Part shown: piece after piece, positions 1 through 11,662 of the stretch
Numbering within the stretch: position 1 is the stretch's first letter
Layout of the letters: each line of letters opens with the position of its first letter
Assembly (NCBI GenBank): GCA_038025085.1
Contig: CM076144.1
Span: 13,671,501-13,735,500 of the forward strand
Direction of reading: 5' to 3'
Length of the DNA stretch: 64,000 nt
Source of the DNA: Tetragonia tetragonoides
Taxonomy: Eukaryota; Streptophyta; Magnoliopsida; Caryophyllales; Aizoaceae
Program-made: the position numbers and the translations under genes
Notes under the pieces: generated by a model
Seen by the model: the letters and a program-made list of their open reading frames with translations, nothing else
Databases searched by the model: none
What the model was told of the DNA's origin: nothing

Positions 1-358
1 GCCAAATGAAAATTTTCATGGAAAACTATCTACTAGATATTTAAAATGCTAAATCACAAGGGCATGTCTATGTTAAAAGCACCTTTTTATCTATTAAAGT
101 TGTCATGTCATCAGATTCCTCATTTTCCAAGGTAAAAACATCTTTCATCTGGAAGGATTTTGTACCACTGCCATAGAACATTTCAAAAGCGAAGTAAAGA
201 TTAAGACTCAATATGCCAAAAAATTACATTCATTTTCCCATTTTGCATAGGGAGCAATAGTAAGAAAAACTAGAATGAACCGGATATAATAGTTTTAAAC
301 AATTAAGGATATTATAATACTATCAATCACTGTGCACCATAATTCCTGTAACAATCCC
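1..358. other. 3' flank of the minus-strand small membrane protein gene
   Basis: AT-rich sequence downstream of the stop codon of the minus-strand gene ending at 359. It probably holds the 3' UTR. I see no coding capacity, repeat or RNA gene here. Confidence 0.5.
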
Positions 359-2753
359 TTACTTTGCTTCTCCAGAGTCATTTTTCTTGGGTTTATCATG
401 AGTGATTTTAGCGACAGTCTCAAGCTCAGCCTGCAAAAGAACATAAAAATAGATAGATAAACAAGCAGTTTTGTGTCAAGGTACCACATCAAGAAATTAA
501 GTATCAGCTTTACGAAGGTCATCTGATTATGATCACATGAATGATGCAGAACCAAATTCATTCACTGTAGAAAAAGACAGTAGTAACATGTCAAGTAGGA
601 CACAATAATCTGAAACTGATACCCAATAACACTAATTGTATATACATGAATGTCTAAAAAACTGCAAATTGAACAAGTAATCAAGCGATATGAATAGAAA
701 ACAGCACCCAGTGCAAGAGGCTTCTGCCATTTGATGTCCAAAGAGGGGCATTATATGTATACAGCCTTATCCATAGTTTTGTGGAAAGGATGTTTCCAAG
801 AGTTGAGCATGGATCTCTGGTTCACATCGAAGAAATTTAATGGTGTAGCCAGATCAAAAGTATTCCGAAAAATGTATGCACCAGAAGAAACTCCACAATA
901 TACAGCAAGTAGAGCCGATCAAGTTTTGGAAACATCCTTTCATAAAAGGCTTGGAGTTGCTTTGATTCAAAATCAATGTCATCATATGCTCGCAATTCAC
1001 AGAAATTTCATACATTTATAGAATGAGACTGCAGTTAACATCTGCTCCAATATGCTATGCAGCAAATACATGGTTAGCGAATTCCCAATCCTGCCATCTC
1101 CCCCACTGTCACCCCTTAGAGCCACATTTCCTGTTTGCATATACCCCAAAAGATATCCTCGTTGAAGGTAATGACTGTAATCCCATGATAGCCTAGACTA
1201 ATGACACCCCACAACCTCATAAAACAACCTTTATACTGTTTACTGCACTCTGATATACTGTCTGACCGTTGAAGTCTACAAAACCAAGGGGAATTTATTC
1301 CCATCAAAAAAAAAACAAGGGGATTGAAGGAAGAATATGTAGAAGTTAAAGCAGCAGACCAAGACGTGTGCAGCACAATCTTTTACACATTAGATTTTCT
1401 AAAATGACTAAAGCAGAAAGCCATGAAACAGTAATTACTTTCTAGCAATATATGAGCGAGGATTTAGTGAAGACATGGACTTACTTGTTGATCAGATACA
1501 CTGTTGTTGAAACTGTTCGCATCCGAGCCTGGCAAAAAAAAGGTGTTAGTAGACATAAGGAACTGGAAAAAAGAGCCAAAAGTTGCCACACTGAAATAGA
1601 TGAAAACGAGATCAGTAAAAAGGTACTTTAATTAGCTTTCATAACCCTGAGTGGGTAGCTCAGCTGGTAAGACCTCTATGATTAGTTTTAGAGGTCCCAG
1701 GTTCGAGCCTCCTCAGAGCTGTACTTAATCATTAACTTCAGGGCTCAAGGGATCAGTCGGGCAAAGCATGGATACCCATGTAATCAAAAAAAAATTAGCT
1801 CTCTAATAAGCTGACTTCCATAAGCTATAATCTAGCTTATTGGCCTTGCCAAACACATCCTATCTGGATGTATCGGCCCATTGTTAGCAGATTATCCATC
1901 ATATTGTTAGCTTTCCTATATGGCTCTATGTAGCATGACAAACACATAAGCATGCCACCCTCCTATATATCAGGGTATAACGGTTCAGCAAGTGCAAAAG
2001 CTGATACATATCGGCCAACATCTGGTTCCCTGGTAACTATCAGTAACATTGACTACGAAGCAGTGAATCAATCGTAACAGCTTACAATCAGCTCAATGCC
2101 TCAACATGAGGCCCAGACCTTATGACAGTGTATTGTGCCTTAGCCAACTAAATTATTAGCTCTTTAGCAGTTTGTGTTGCAATCACACCCATGATCATTC
2201 AAGAAGCTACAAATGCCTTTGTGACCAAAATAAACTCATAATGATGGAGCCAATAATCCAACACCTCTCTAACTAAAGGTGCATTTATTTATTTTTCCTC
2301 GAAATAGCAAGGCACTAAAAGTGCATAGCTTAATCATGTTGGAGTTATTGAAACTTGTAGCTATGCTTTACCAAACAATAATAAAAATGCTATTAATACA
2401 GTTTCCAGCAAAGGAACAACAAATTTCCACAATGTCAAGCACAAAACGCTAAATTAAGCATGAAAAAACCTAAAAACCATAACAAAAGGAAATAAATTGA
2501 AGCAAAAATTCTAACCTTCAGGTTGTTCATTCTCAGAAAACTCCTTTTCCAATACATGATCGATCATCTTCGCAATAGTACCCTCACCATCAGGTGGCGT
2601 CGAATTGTACAAACTATTTCCGTAAAATCTCTCCCTAATTTCTTCATCAGATCTCGCACTATCACCTAAATTATCAATTCGAACAGCCATTAACAACATA
2701 CAAATCCAAAACCCGCTGAATCGCCATTGCAAAATCGAATTGGAGTTCGCCAT
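359..2753 (-). CDS. Small conserved plant membrane protein, three exons, function unknown
   Basis: Three exons on the minus strand: 2753-2516, 1528-1485 and 430-359, with GT donors and AG acceptors at both introns. The lengths of 238, 44 and 72 nt join in frame to a 117-residue protein ending at TAA 361-359. The start is the first ATG, reading MANSNS. Residues about 10-24 (FSGFWICMLLMAV) form one hydrophobic segment, likely a signal anchor. Then comes a conserved-looking acidic stretch with DNLGDSARSDEEIRERFYGN (about 27-46) and a segment with KMIDHVLEKEFSEN (about 62-75). The C-terminus is Lys- and Glu-rich. The pattern resembles short uncharacterised plant transmembrane proteins, but I recognise no enzymatic domain. 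Intron 1 carries a SINE and intron 2 is about 1.05 kb. Exon structure is well supported by phase agreement; function is unknown. Confidence 0.8.
1638..1792 (+). mobile_element. tRNA-derived SINE in intron 1 of the membrane protein gene
   Basis: The element carries a box A-like TAGCTCAGCTGG (about 1656-1667) and a box B-like GGTTCGAGCC (about 1702-1711), the split RNA polymerase III promoter of tRNA-derived SINEs. It ends in a short A tract. The 8-bp direct repeat AATTAGCT at 1630-1637 and 1793-1800 fits a target site duplication. It is antisense to the host gene. The part beyond box B does not fold as a normal tRNA, so it is called a SINE rather than a tRNA gene. Confidence 0.65.
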
Positions 2754-4610
2754 TGATAGATAATTAGGGTTTTCTCTCTCCTAAAATTGGCGAAAGATCC
2801 GAACAGAGAGTAGAGGGAAAGTTTTTTTGGCTTTGGAGAAACGAACTTTTTTTTTTTTGTTACTCTTTATTTTTTGTTGAAGAGAAACGAACTTTTAGAG
2901 TTCGTCAAAGTTTGTTGATTTAAAACCTAATATATTTAATTCATGTGAGCGAGATTGCTATTGGTTGCATTTCTCTGTGATGTGTGCCAATGGTGACGTG
3001 GTACCGGCTTGCTTAATTGAAAAGAGACAAAGAAAAGGTATCGATGTGCACAGGCAGTTGCAATGTTAGAAATATGAAATTGGACTTGTGCATGTATAGG
3101 TATGACTTATCCTAAAAAAAATTCATTAAAAAAAGGTGTAAGTGAATAGCGATCGAGACACAATTGCTAAGTTATATTTAGACTCTAATCATATTTAATC
3201 GCGAACATATCATACTAATTGAATAAGTAACGCAAATACTTGCTTCATTAACGTAGTATCATCAAACAGCTAGTATAAATTATTGAATATGTTTATCTAG
3301 CCAAAAATGAGTAGATTTATATCAAACAAACAAAAAAATTATAAATTATTAGTATAGTCAACAAACCAGTGTAGTTTTTGAAAAGTAGTTAGATCAAAAC
3401 AAAACAATAGTACAAAAACTGAAAAAGAAAAGTAGTTGTTTGGTAAACATCAAATGGGTTTGGAAAGCTAATTAATTGTGTCCTATGGTTTATATATCAT
3501 TGGTTTCCATTTTTTAAACTAAGTGAAAATTGCCCATAAGATGTTAAATTAACATTATGTTCTTTTAATTCATTAAATTAGATAGTTGTACAACCAATTT
3601 TACTTAAGGCTTTTAATTCAATCAACTAACTAAAGAACTTCAACTAACGTCCAATAATTCATGAAGAAATTAGGGCACTTTATGTGCTAATTCTTAGGAC
3701 ACCACAATGGAATGTTATCTATAAAATATGTCATGAATCGAAATTCAACAAGAGTACATATGTTTTAGGACACTGCACTTTAGAGATTTTCAGGTTAGCC
3801 AAACTATACTTTGGTCATTTGATTCACATTATAATTGCTTACGTTCATACAACCAATTATAAGAGACACCTGAATTGAGTTTTAAAATAAATCTTGTACA
3901 TGAAGTTTCACTTAAAAAAAGGGATTGAGTTCTACGTGTTATATATCTTTTTGATGAAAAGTAATTATTAAGGGATATGACATTAATTGGCCCCTTAATT
4001 ATCAATTTAAACTTTTAGTTGAGTTGATTTCAACACATGATATAAACGCATATGACAAGAGGTATGGTTTGAATCCAGGAAGCCTCATTCCCTAAGTGGG
4101 TGGAATATTTCAGCACATGATATGAGGGAGGTATGTGCATGATCCAAACTTCAAGCCCAATAAACATTCGTATAAAAAGGGACGTATTTTCGATTTTGGA
4201 AATGAGAGTTGAATTCAAATCATTGTTGAGAACAAGTAGAGATGCGGCCACCCCCACGCTAAATACTTCAATTCATTTGTCAACCAAAGAAATGAAAAAA
4301 AAAAATCCAAAAATAGTGTGTCTTCCCCATCCAACTCATGAACCTCAATTGAATTTCCATTTACCAAAAAAAAAAAGTCATTTTTGGCATCTAATTTAAA
4401 AAGGAGACGTGGCGAACAGTGATCCACCCACATCTCTATCTTGATCAAGTAGAAAAAGTGTGCTCTCCACACGTTCAAATTACCATCAGTTGTCCCAGTT
4501 TCTCACTTATCCCCTCAATCTCTGCCCTTGTTGCTCAAAACCTGAACACAGCAACAATTCAGAGAAAAAAAAATCCAGCTACATAGAAATTCATTTAGTA
4601 TTTTGATTAA
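2754..4610. other. Intergenic region between divergent genes
   Basis: AT-rich spacer between the minus-strand membrane protein gene and the plus-strand NEET gene. It must contain both promoters. About 4,480-4,610 is pyrimidine- and A-rich and probably forms the NEET 5' UTR. Short open frames around 3,684-4,478 overlap on both strands without recognisable domains; I judge them non-coding. Confidence 0.5.
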
Positions 4611-5897
4611 ATGGCTTCCGTTGTTAGCATGGTGGGCAACGGTTTTTGTTGCACCAAACCAGCAGCTTCATTGAGTTCACTAGGACAAAATAAATCCTTT
4701 GTTACCCAATTTTCTTGTAACCCTTCTAGTTCTTCACAAAGGAGAAAGGGGATGTTGGTGGTTAGGGCAGAGGGGATAAACCCAGACATAAGGAAAACTG
4801 AAGAGAAAGTGGTTGATGCTGTTGTTGTTACTGAACTTGCTAAGCCTATCACCCCTTACTGCAGGTTAATTCTTTTCCTTTTTTTCACTGCTTTGCTTAA
4901 TTTATTATGGTTTTTGCTTTTGTGGTTCTGGTAACCTAAGTAATAATTCCCGCTACACTTCTTTGTTGATCGTGTTTGCGATTTATTTTGTTAGATTGTC
5001 TGGTATATGTGATTAACAGGTTGTTTCCTAATAATTTCTTGACACTAAGGAATCAATTTATTGGTTTTCCTTTCCATAAGTCAAAACAATTTTACCTCAG
5101 CTCAATCCCAAAATAATAGTCAAATATATCTTGTTTAAAGGCACTAATAATAAACAAGAGTGACTACTAATTGAGGTGAAGAAACGGATTAACGGTTTCT
5201 CCTTGTGTATGGGCTAGACTTTGTCACTTGCATAAGGAATGATATGTTTTGACAAGTTGGCAAACCCTTTGCACTGGTAACCCACTTGGACATATAACTG
5301 CGAGAAGCCCATGGGGAGGCATAGTTTGCATTTTGACTCTTGTAAAGCCCACAATGGTCTAGCAAGGTTCTTTCGGCCCAATATGCTTAGAACTGTATTA
5401 GGATTTAGGAAACTCGGCAAAAACTTGTATAGACTTAGTCCATGGTGGACAAAGAGAATAAATCTTTTGAGAAATACCCTCTATGTGCTAATATATTGGC
5501 ACTAGTGTGCCTTGGTGTACGGTGAATTAAGTCTACACAAAATATGCTATTAAATTTTAAGGGTAAGACTCAATGCGACAACTAAATCTAGACAGAGAAA
5601 GATATTGATATGACTTTGAATTTTGTTATCTTGGTGAGGAATTTGAGAATTTACAAAAACTTATATAAGACGTCTCATGTTTCTCTTATACAATACTTGT
5701 TTGATGAATCTGCTTTTGTGTCAACTATATGAGTCTCTTAAACAGATGATGACAATTAGGGCTTATTCTGGCTTGCAAATAATCATTATTGCAGGTGCTG
5801 GAGATCTGGGACATTTCCATTGTGTGACGGCAGCCATGTGAAGCACAACAAAGCTACTGGGGACAACGTTGGACCTTTGCTGTTGAAGAAGCAGTAG
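4611..5897 (+). CDS. NEET: CDGSH iron-sulfur domain protein NEET
   Basis: Two exons, 4611-4864 and 5795-5897, with a 930-bp GT-AG intron, give a 118-residue protein. The intron falls inside the CDGSH signature, so exon 1 alone misses the domain. The joined motif reads [17 protein letters not shown] (about residues 83-99). It supplies the Cys-X-Cys, Cys and His ligands (3Cys-1His) of the redox-active 2Fe-2S cluster of NEET proteins. Residues 1 to about 52 are Ser-, Gln- and Lys-rich with few acids and end near VVRAEG, typical of a chloroplast or mitochondrial transit peptide. The plant NEET protein is known to be dual-targeted and to act in iron and reactive-oxygen homeostasis and Fe-S transfer. 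Length and layout match the single plant NEET family. All cluster ligands are present. Confidence 0.93.
5421..5543. mobile_element. Possible very small MITE in the NEET intron
   Basis: The start TTGTATAGACTTAGTCCA and the reverse complement of the end, TTGTGTAGACTTAATTCA, match at most positions and lie about 120 bp apart, forming imperfect terminal inverted repeats. The left motif recurs at about 16,928-16,950 next to a MULE. Target duplication is not clear, so the call is tentative. Confidence 0.35.
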
Positions 5898-8800
5898 TAG
5901 TAACAGTTGTCTTGGCAATATTTTTTTGTTGCTTTGCTCTGTTTATTCTTATATCATATTAGTTCTTGAGCATTTTGCATTTGTTTTAGCAATAAAACAT
6001 GCGATATCTTTTTCTGTTCAGCAAGTGGTGATTTTGCTAGCTGTGTATGTCATGACTTGAGTTTTGTCTTGCTCTATCAGCTTATGGATAAAAAGGCTCC
6101 TTGATCTAAAAACTATAGTAAATTAGTAATCGCATTTTAAATTCAAATTATTGGAGAGTAATATATTATCCTATCCAGAAAGATGGAGTATATTACTTTT
6201 TGCCCTTTTTTCTTCTTTTTTTTTTTTTTTTTGGTTGCTGATTTCATCTATTACACTCCTTACTCCTCTAAGTTGCTTTTGGCTTTCCTTTGGAATATTT
6301 TCAATAATGTCATTAATGCATCAAGATTCCTAACACAACGCCGCCTCATATAGTCAACCATGCATACTTTTCGAGAACTAACATAGCAGCAGACATGAGC
6401 GCTAATCTAGTACATACCATACGAGATGAACTGACTTGGAATGAATCGATATTTACCAAATTGGATAGCATTTTTTTAGAAGATAGCCAGATAGGTTAGG
6501 AGTCACTCTCAAAAGAAGAGGCTCCTAGCTTCAACCTTTTCCATACGTTCATACAAACAAAGAAGACAAAAAAAAAAAATCACTGCTTTTGGCTGTTTAG
6601 TGTTCTTGCCGCCTTTGTTAACTTGTTATAAAGTTGGAATGGTTTGATGATTGCGATTTGCGAATGACCCAATTGTTGGGTGACAATTTAATTAAGGAAT
6701 CTATCAAATTAGGTAGCTAATGCTTTTGCTTTGCGACCCTAATACAGCCAATGGCCTAATCTATGCAAAATGCAACAAGTTTTTTTGACTGGATCGATCA
6801 GCCACCGACGACTGTGCTCATTATTTGTCAACCGACACTACTTAATTAATTTCTACTAATTAAATTAAGATCTTTAATCCCATTCCCTCGTTTATTGTCA
6901 AGTTCTTCTAATTAATTGAAGGAAACGTGTTGAACTCACTAAGGATGGAGCTCCTGGGTAGGAGCTGGGTTGCTTTCCTATATACATGTACTAATTTTAT
7001 CGCTACTTCATTGGCAATATTCTATGGCGTGTTGGTTTAGAAATCCTCCTTTTCTCCGTGAAACAAATGCTGCATATTATATACTTATTACTGGCACTTC
7101 TAATTTTCTTCTAAACCTTTACTTTTCTTCGAGTTGGTTAATTTTACATTTGAATTGGTAAACAAAGCTAGGCATTGTCTTTATGAAGATCTAATGCAAT
7201 TCAAGAATTCTTATGAGCGTGGTTGTTGGAAAGCTTTAAGCTTTAAAGTTTTCAAAATAACTCTCTTGTGAGGCCCCTCAAATAAAGTAAGGTCACCTCT
7301 ATAATCAAACATGACGTCATGCTTGTATGAGTGACATCACCTTGATGCCCCCTCATACGAGTTTTTGTGAAGTTCTCTAACGTTTTATGCAAAGTAATTT
7401 GTCCAACTTGAGTAGAGTAATAGCAACACTTTGCGCAGTTTATATATAATATAATACTCCGTATACAGTAGATCGAACTTGTATAAATTAATAATATCTC
7501 ATAGTCTCAATATATTAACATTATTAAATTACAGAGGCTTTTTTGCAACTTAAACTCTTCTTATTATTAATAACTGATTTTGAGATAGAAAGAGTAGTTC
7601 ATATACAGCTAGTTAGGACGGTCTTAATTCATGTGCTTAATTAAGGGATAATTGTCAGATGAATTTCGCTCATGTATATATGTGGATGCGGATAGTTTGA
7701 CATAACCCAAATGACATTTGACTTTGGACTTCATGGGTTGCTTAGCTTGTTTTGAGTTTCAATTTGCATGTAGTGGGAATCAGTTGTTTGCATGTCACCA
7801 AATGAATAGATCGGGTTGTTAAGTGATCGATGACTTGATGATTGCTGGCTACCCATGAGGATTTTTGCACTTTAATTTCTCTGAGGCCGGAAATAGAAGA
7901 ATCTAGAAGTAATACTACACAATAAAGTTTACTGGTCCATGATCTTCTATAATATTCCTCACTTGTCGTTGTCCACTAACCGAGCTGTATGTTGGTAAGT
8001 TGGAGAATGGAGATGCTTTTGTTTGATGTTCCTGATCTTCGTTCTAGCTAGCTATGATGTTTTTGTTACTTAGCTAGCTATTTTTTGAGTGGTTCTTCTA
8101 GCTAATTAATTAATCAATGATTCTCTCTGGTTACATTGTCATTAAAAAGAGTAAAATCGTTTTTTTTTTTTTTTTTTTTTAATAATTAATTTGAACCATA
8201 GATTTACTCTCCCCTGTAGGCTGTAGATCTAACCTTTCAAAAAGGAGTTCAAGACTAATCATATTCACACCGAATTAATACGGAGTACAATAATATTGCT
8301 ACTACAATCGTTTCAGAAAGAAGTAGTCGTTGTGTATTTTTATAACCATATCAATCGTTTAATTATGTGATTGTTCATAATCTATAAATTAAAAGTTTTT
8401 TTTTTTTATTATTACATTATCATGAAGAGATTTATTGTCACCCAAAAAAGGATCGGTGGGAATTGAACTAGTAGTTTTGCTAGGAAACACATCCAGCAAA
8501 TGGCATTACATACGTATATTTGCCTTGTATGGATTACGATTAAGGAAAGTCAACATAAGGTGGTGCATGTGCAAATTTTGTTATATTATGGCCAATTGGT
8601 CATCCTAAATAATTCTATATACTAGTAGATGATATTTTTTTAAACTATCCCATTAATATCTACCGTATATATTTCATCCATAAGCCAACTCAACCTTCTT
8701 AGTACATTGTGCGACGATTAAAACTTACAATCATTACATTACAAGTTTACAACTCCTCCACTACTTGTCACGCACAAATCATAATTGAAGCTAGGGACAC

Positions 8801-10584
8801 TTACGTTTGTTTCAGTATAACAGCAGCGAAACACTCGATCTGATCTCTTCATCAAATTTTATTATGTACGTGTTAAAAATTTATTGCATTTGGTGTGATA
8901 TTTGTTAGAAAAATTAAGCAAGTCAATATATAAAGACGTGCTGATAGTGGAATTTTGCAACGTACACCAAGTTGACTGGTTTTAGCCCTTTTTTTTTATT
9001 TTTAATCTTACTGCTTAATTTTAGCCATTTTAGTTCAATTATTATCCTTTGGTTTATGAATAATCCTCAGAAGATATAGCGCGCTATACTATCAACTAGC
9101 ACAAAAAGAAATCGTCCTAAATTTATTTTGAGATCGAAAGGGCCAGCCGGTCATACATTATTGTCTAAGTTGATTGAAATTGGTGAGATAATCATAGCTT
9201 AACGGGTTAACCAAAAAGTAAAAATTAATTAGCCAATATTTAATAATAGGATCGATCAATGCCATGCATATGATTGTGATCATAAGCAACTTTGACGCAA
9301 ATTCCTACTTGGAATGTGATGCTTCGAAATACTAACGTTGAAGCAATGCTACCTAAAGCAAAAGTATGAATGATATCATTCTAAAATCGACACTGTACAT
9401 TAGTCTAGATTAATTACTAGAAAATATTCATCCCAAGTTTGAGAAGCGCTATGTTCCATGTGGCAAAAATTTGGGACATTAATTATGATTAGTTCAAAGC
9501 GCAACTGGTAAACAAAGGTAATAATGACTAGGAACAGTCCCATGTCTCTTGCTTCGCCCGGATCGGATCTCAAAATATATCGGCAATTTTCTTTTCTTTG
9601 GCTGGGGTGTTGTTATTGCATCAACATAATGTTGCATGAATAGTATACAAATGGTGTTGCTATGCATACTATACAGACATAAATGGTGAATCTATAAGGG
9701 TAATATTGAGGGTCGTCAACGTCCTAGGTTTAATTCTTAGTAGCTACGTCACACATTTTGCAACTGATTCCTCCTTAAAAACTCATAACATAGTTTATGG
9801 GGGCGCCTAATAGGAGCATAATCCCTTTTATACTACAACACTATTAGTTTCAACACTTTCAAAGTTTCAAATTAAGCATATTTATGAAAATCCTGTGAGG
9901 CAATGTGTGAGTTTGCAATTGATTGGCAATGGGGATGCTTTCAGAAATAATAAAGTGAGGGAGGTAATAAATTAATCATCACTTCTAAGTGAAAACTTTT
10001 GTTTCCTTGAAAGGAATAGTGGAGTTGATGGTGAGATTAAATTTCATGATGACAAAGGTTATATGGGTCATTTGGTTTATTGTGAGAAATTCTATTAATT
10101 CCAAACAAGTTGTGTACGTAATTTCCATGTATAAAAGGTTTCTCAAAAATGTAAAGAGTTGGTTCAGTTAATATAGGAAGTTGTAATTCCTACACGAACC
10201 TTTCACTTACTAAATTAGGAACTAGGTAAGCAAATTTGTTTTTTTAACCAACTTAACCAAATGTGTTACTATGAAGAAAAACGGAATAAGGCGCACAAAC
10301 GCCCAGCCCACACACTCATTAACCTTCAATTTCAGCCGGCCTATGCGAATTATTGTAACTTGCAAGAAGAAAAAACAAAAGGCCTCAATACTCAATAGGT
10401 CAAATGATGAGGCTATGAAATACGCTAACTAACTAACCAATGATATGCATGTTTAATTTCAATTTGGTAATGATCAATTGCAATTTGCACAGCCAGAGAT
10501 GGCTAATAGTCTAATACTACCATCTTATGGACATGACTACCAAAACGACAATGTTTTGTAGGTGCCTGGGTCCTACAGGCTAAA

Positions 10585-10628
10585 TTTTATTTTATTTTAT
10601 TTTATTTTATTTTATTTTATTTTATTTA
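10585..10628. repeat. (TTTTA)n microsatellite
   Basis: About eight consecutive pentanucleotide units of TTTTA. A similar tract lies at about 33,799-33,832. Confidence 0.9.
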
Positions 10629-11391
10629 TTCTTCTTGTAAATATATACATGCTACAATAATGTCGTGCATGTTGATGTTGTGCTACGTTCCCTCATTTCA
10701 ATCCCTGGCCTCATGGCCTGCCCTGCACCTAACAATGCCAAAACAAAGTTTTCCTGATCGATAGCTTCTTGAATTAAGCTTCTTTTTTTTTTTTTTTTTA
10801 CTGAGATACAAGTATACAATAAATTTGATCATTTACTGTAAAAAAAAGGGGGGGAAAAAAAGCTCTGAAGAAAGAAATTGAGCACAAATAAACATGGTTT
10901 ATAACAAGAGTTTTGATCATATTGAGCTATTTTATGAGTATAACATATCCAAAATCCTACAATCAGTGGAATGTCTTTTTCGAATTTCTTGCCTTTTGTA
11001 TTTTTTTTGTAATAAAAAGATTTGAGTTAAACTGAACTTTATGTTTAAAACTTGTATTTTGAATCCGTGAATAAATTAGTGGCTAGTTGCTACACACTAC
11101 TTTGTTACCTAGGAAACCTAGTTACAGATCTAATCTTTTGTTTAAAACTCCTATTAGTAACATTTAAAAAGTTTGTTACATCCACTTGCATGTAATTTCC
11201 AATTAAACAACATAAACAATCCCCATTTCCCCACCTTATTTTAATTCTCTCTTTACCTCTTTGGCAGCTTTGCTACTATTTTTAAACTAGTTTTCCAGTG
11301 TTTTATCCTCAAAACAGAAAATAAAACAAAAATAAATTAAAAAATAAAAATGCCACACCAGGTTAGGTGACCCACAGCTGCCAGTAACGAA

Positions 11392-11410
11392 GGCCCTCAG
11401 CACCTGTCGG
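11392..11410 (+). promoter_or_regulatory. Conserved upstream block shared with the second GT47 gene
   Basis: GGCCCTCAGCACCTGTCGG lies 253-271 bp before the start codon. It matches 16 of 19 bases with 18,989-19,007, at a similar distance before the paralogous gene, while the surrounding upstream sequence has diverged. It may be a retained promoter or 5' UTR element. This is inferred from one comparison only. Confidence 0.4.
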
Positions 11411-11662
11411 ACTAAAAAATATTCCCGGTAACTTCCAACCGCGTCTAGAAATATTCCTCCCCACATAAAACAGTTTTTCGACCCTCACTTTTTTCAAGAA
11501 TCCCCTACTCTCTCTCTCCATTTTGTTTCTCCAAGAAAACCCGCACACCACCCTTGACCCCCACGCATTTTCTCTCTCCTTCAGTCCTCCACCGCCAACA
11601 ACCAAAAACCCAAATCTTTTCCGGCATAATTTCGCCGGAAAATTCTACCCAAAAACTTTCCC

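Larger units (their letters stand above)
5898..11662. other. Gene-poor AT-rich intergenic region
   Basis: About 5.8 kb between the NEET 3' end and the first GT47 gene. It contains homopolymer tracts (for example around 6,213-6,232, 8,161-8,180 and 10,782-10,799) and a TTTTA microsatellite at about 10,585. Short open frames show no domain, no consistent codon pattern and no plausible splice context. The last 300-400 bp become C-rich and form the promoter and 5' UTR of the GT47 gene. I see no tRNA, rRNA or known gene here. Confidence 0.55.

Noticed and set aside
1650..1722. tRNA gene suggested by box A and box B
   Set aside because: Arms do not pair as a normal cloverleaf, and a tail plus target duplication point to a SINE.
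7453..8290. Possible large element bounded by TACTCCGTAT and ATACGGAGTA
   Set aside because: The 10-bp motif is common in such genomes (also at 17,339), the ends do not extend further and no target repeat is seen.
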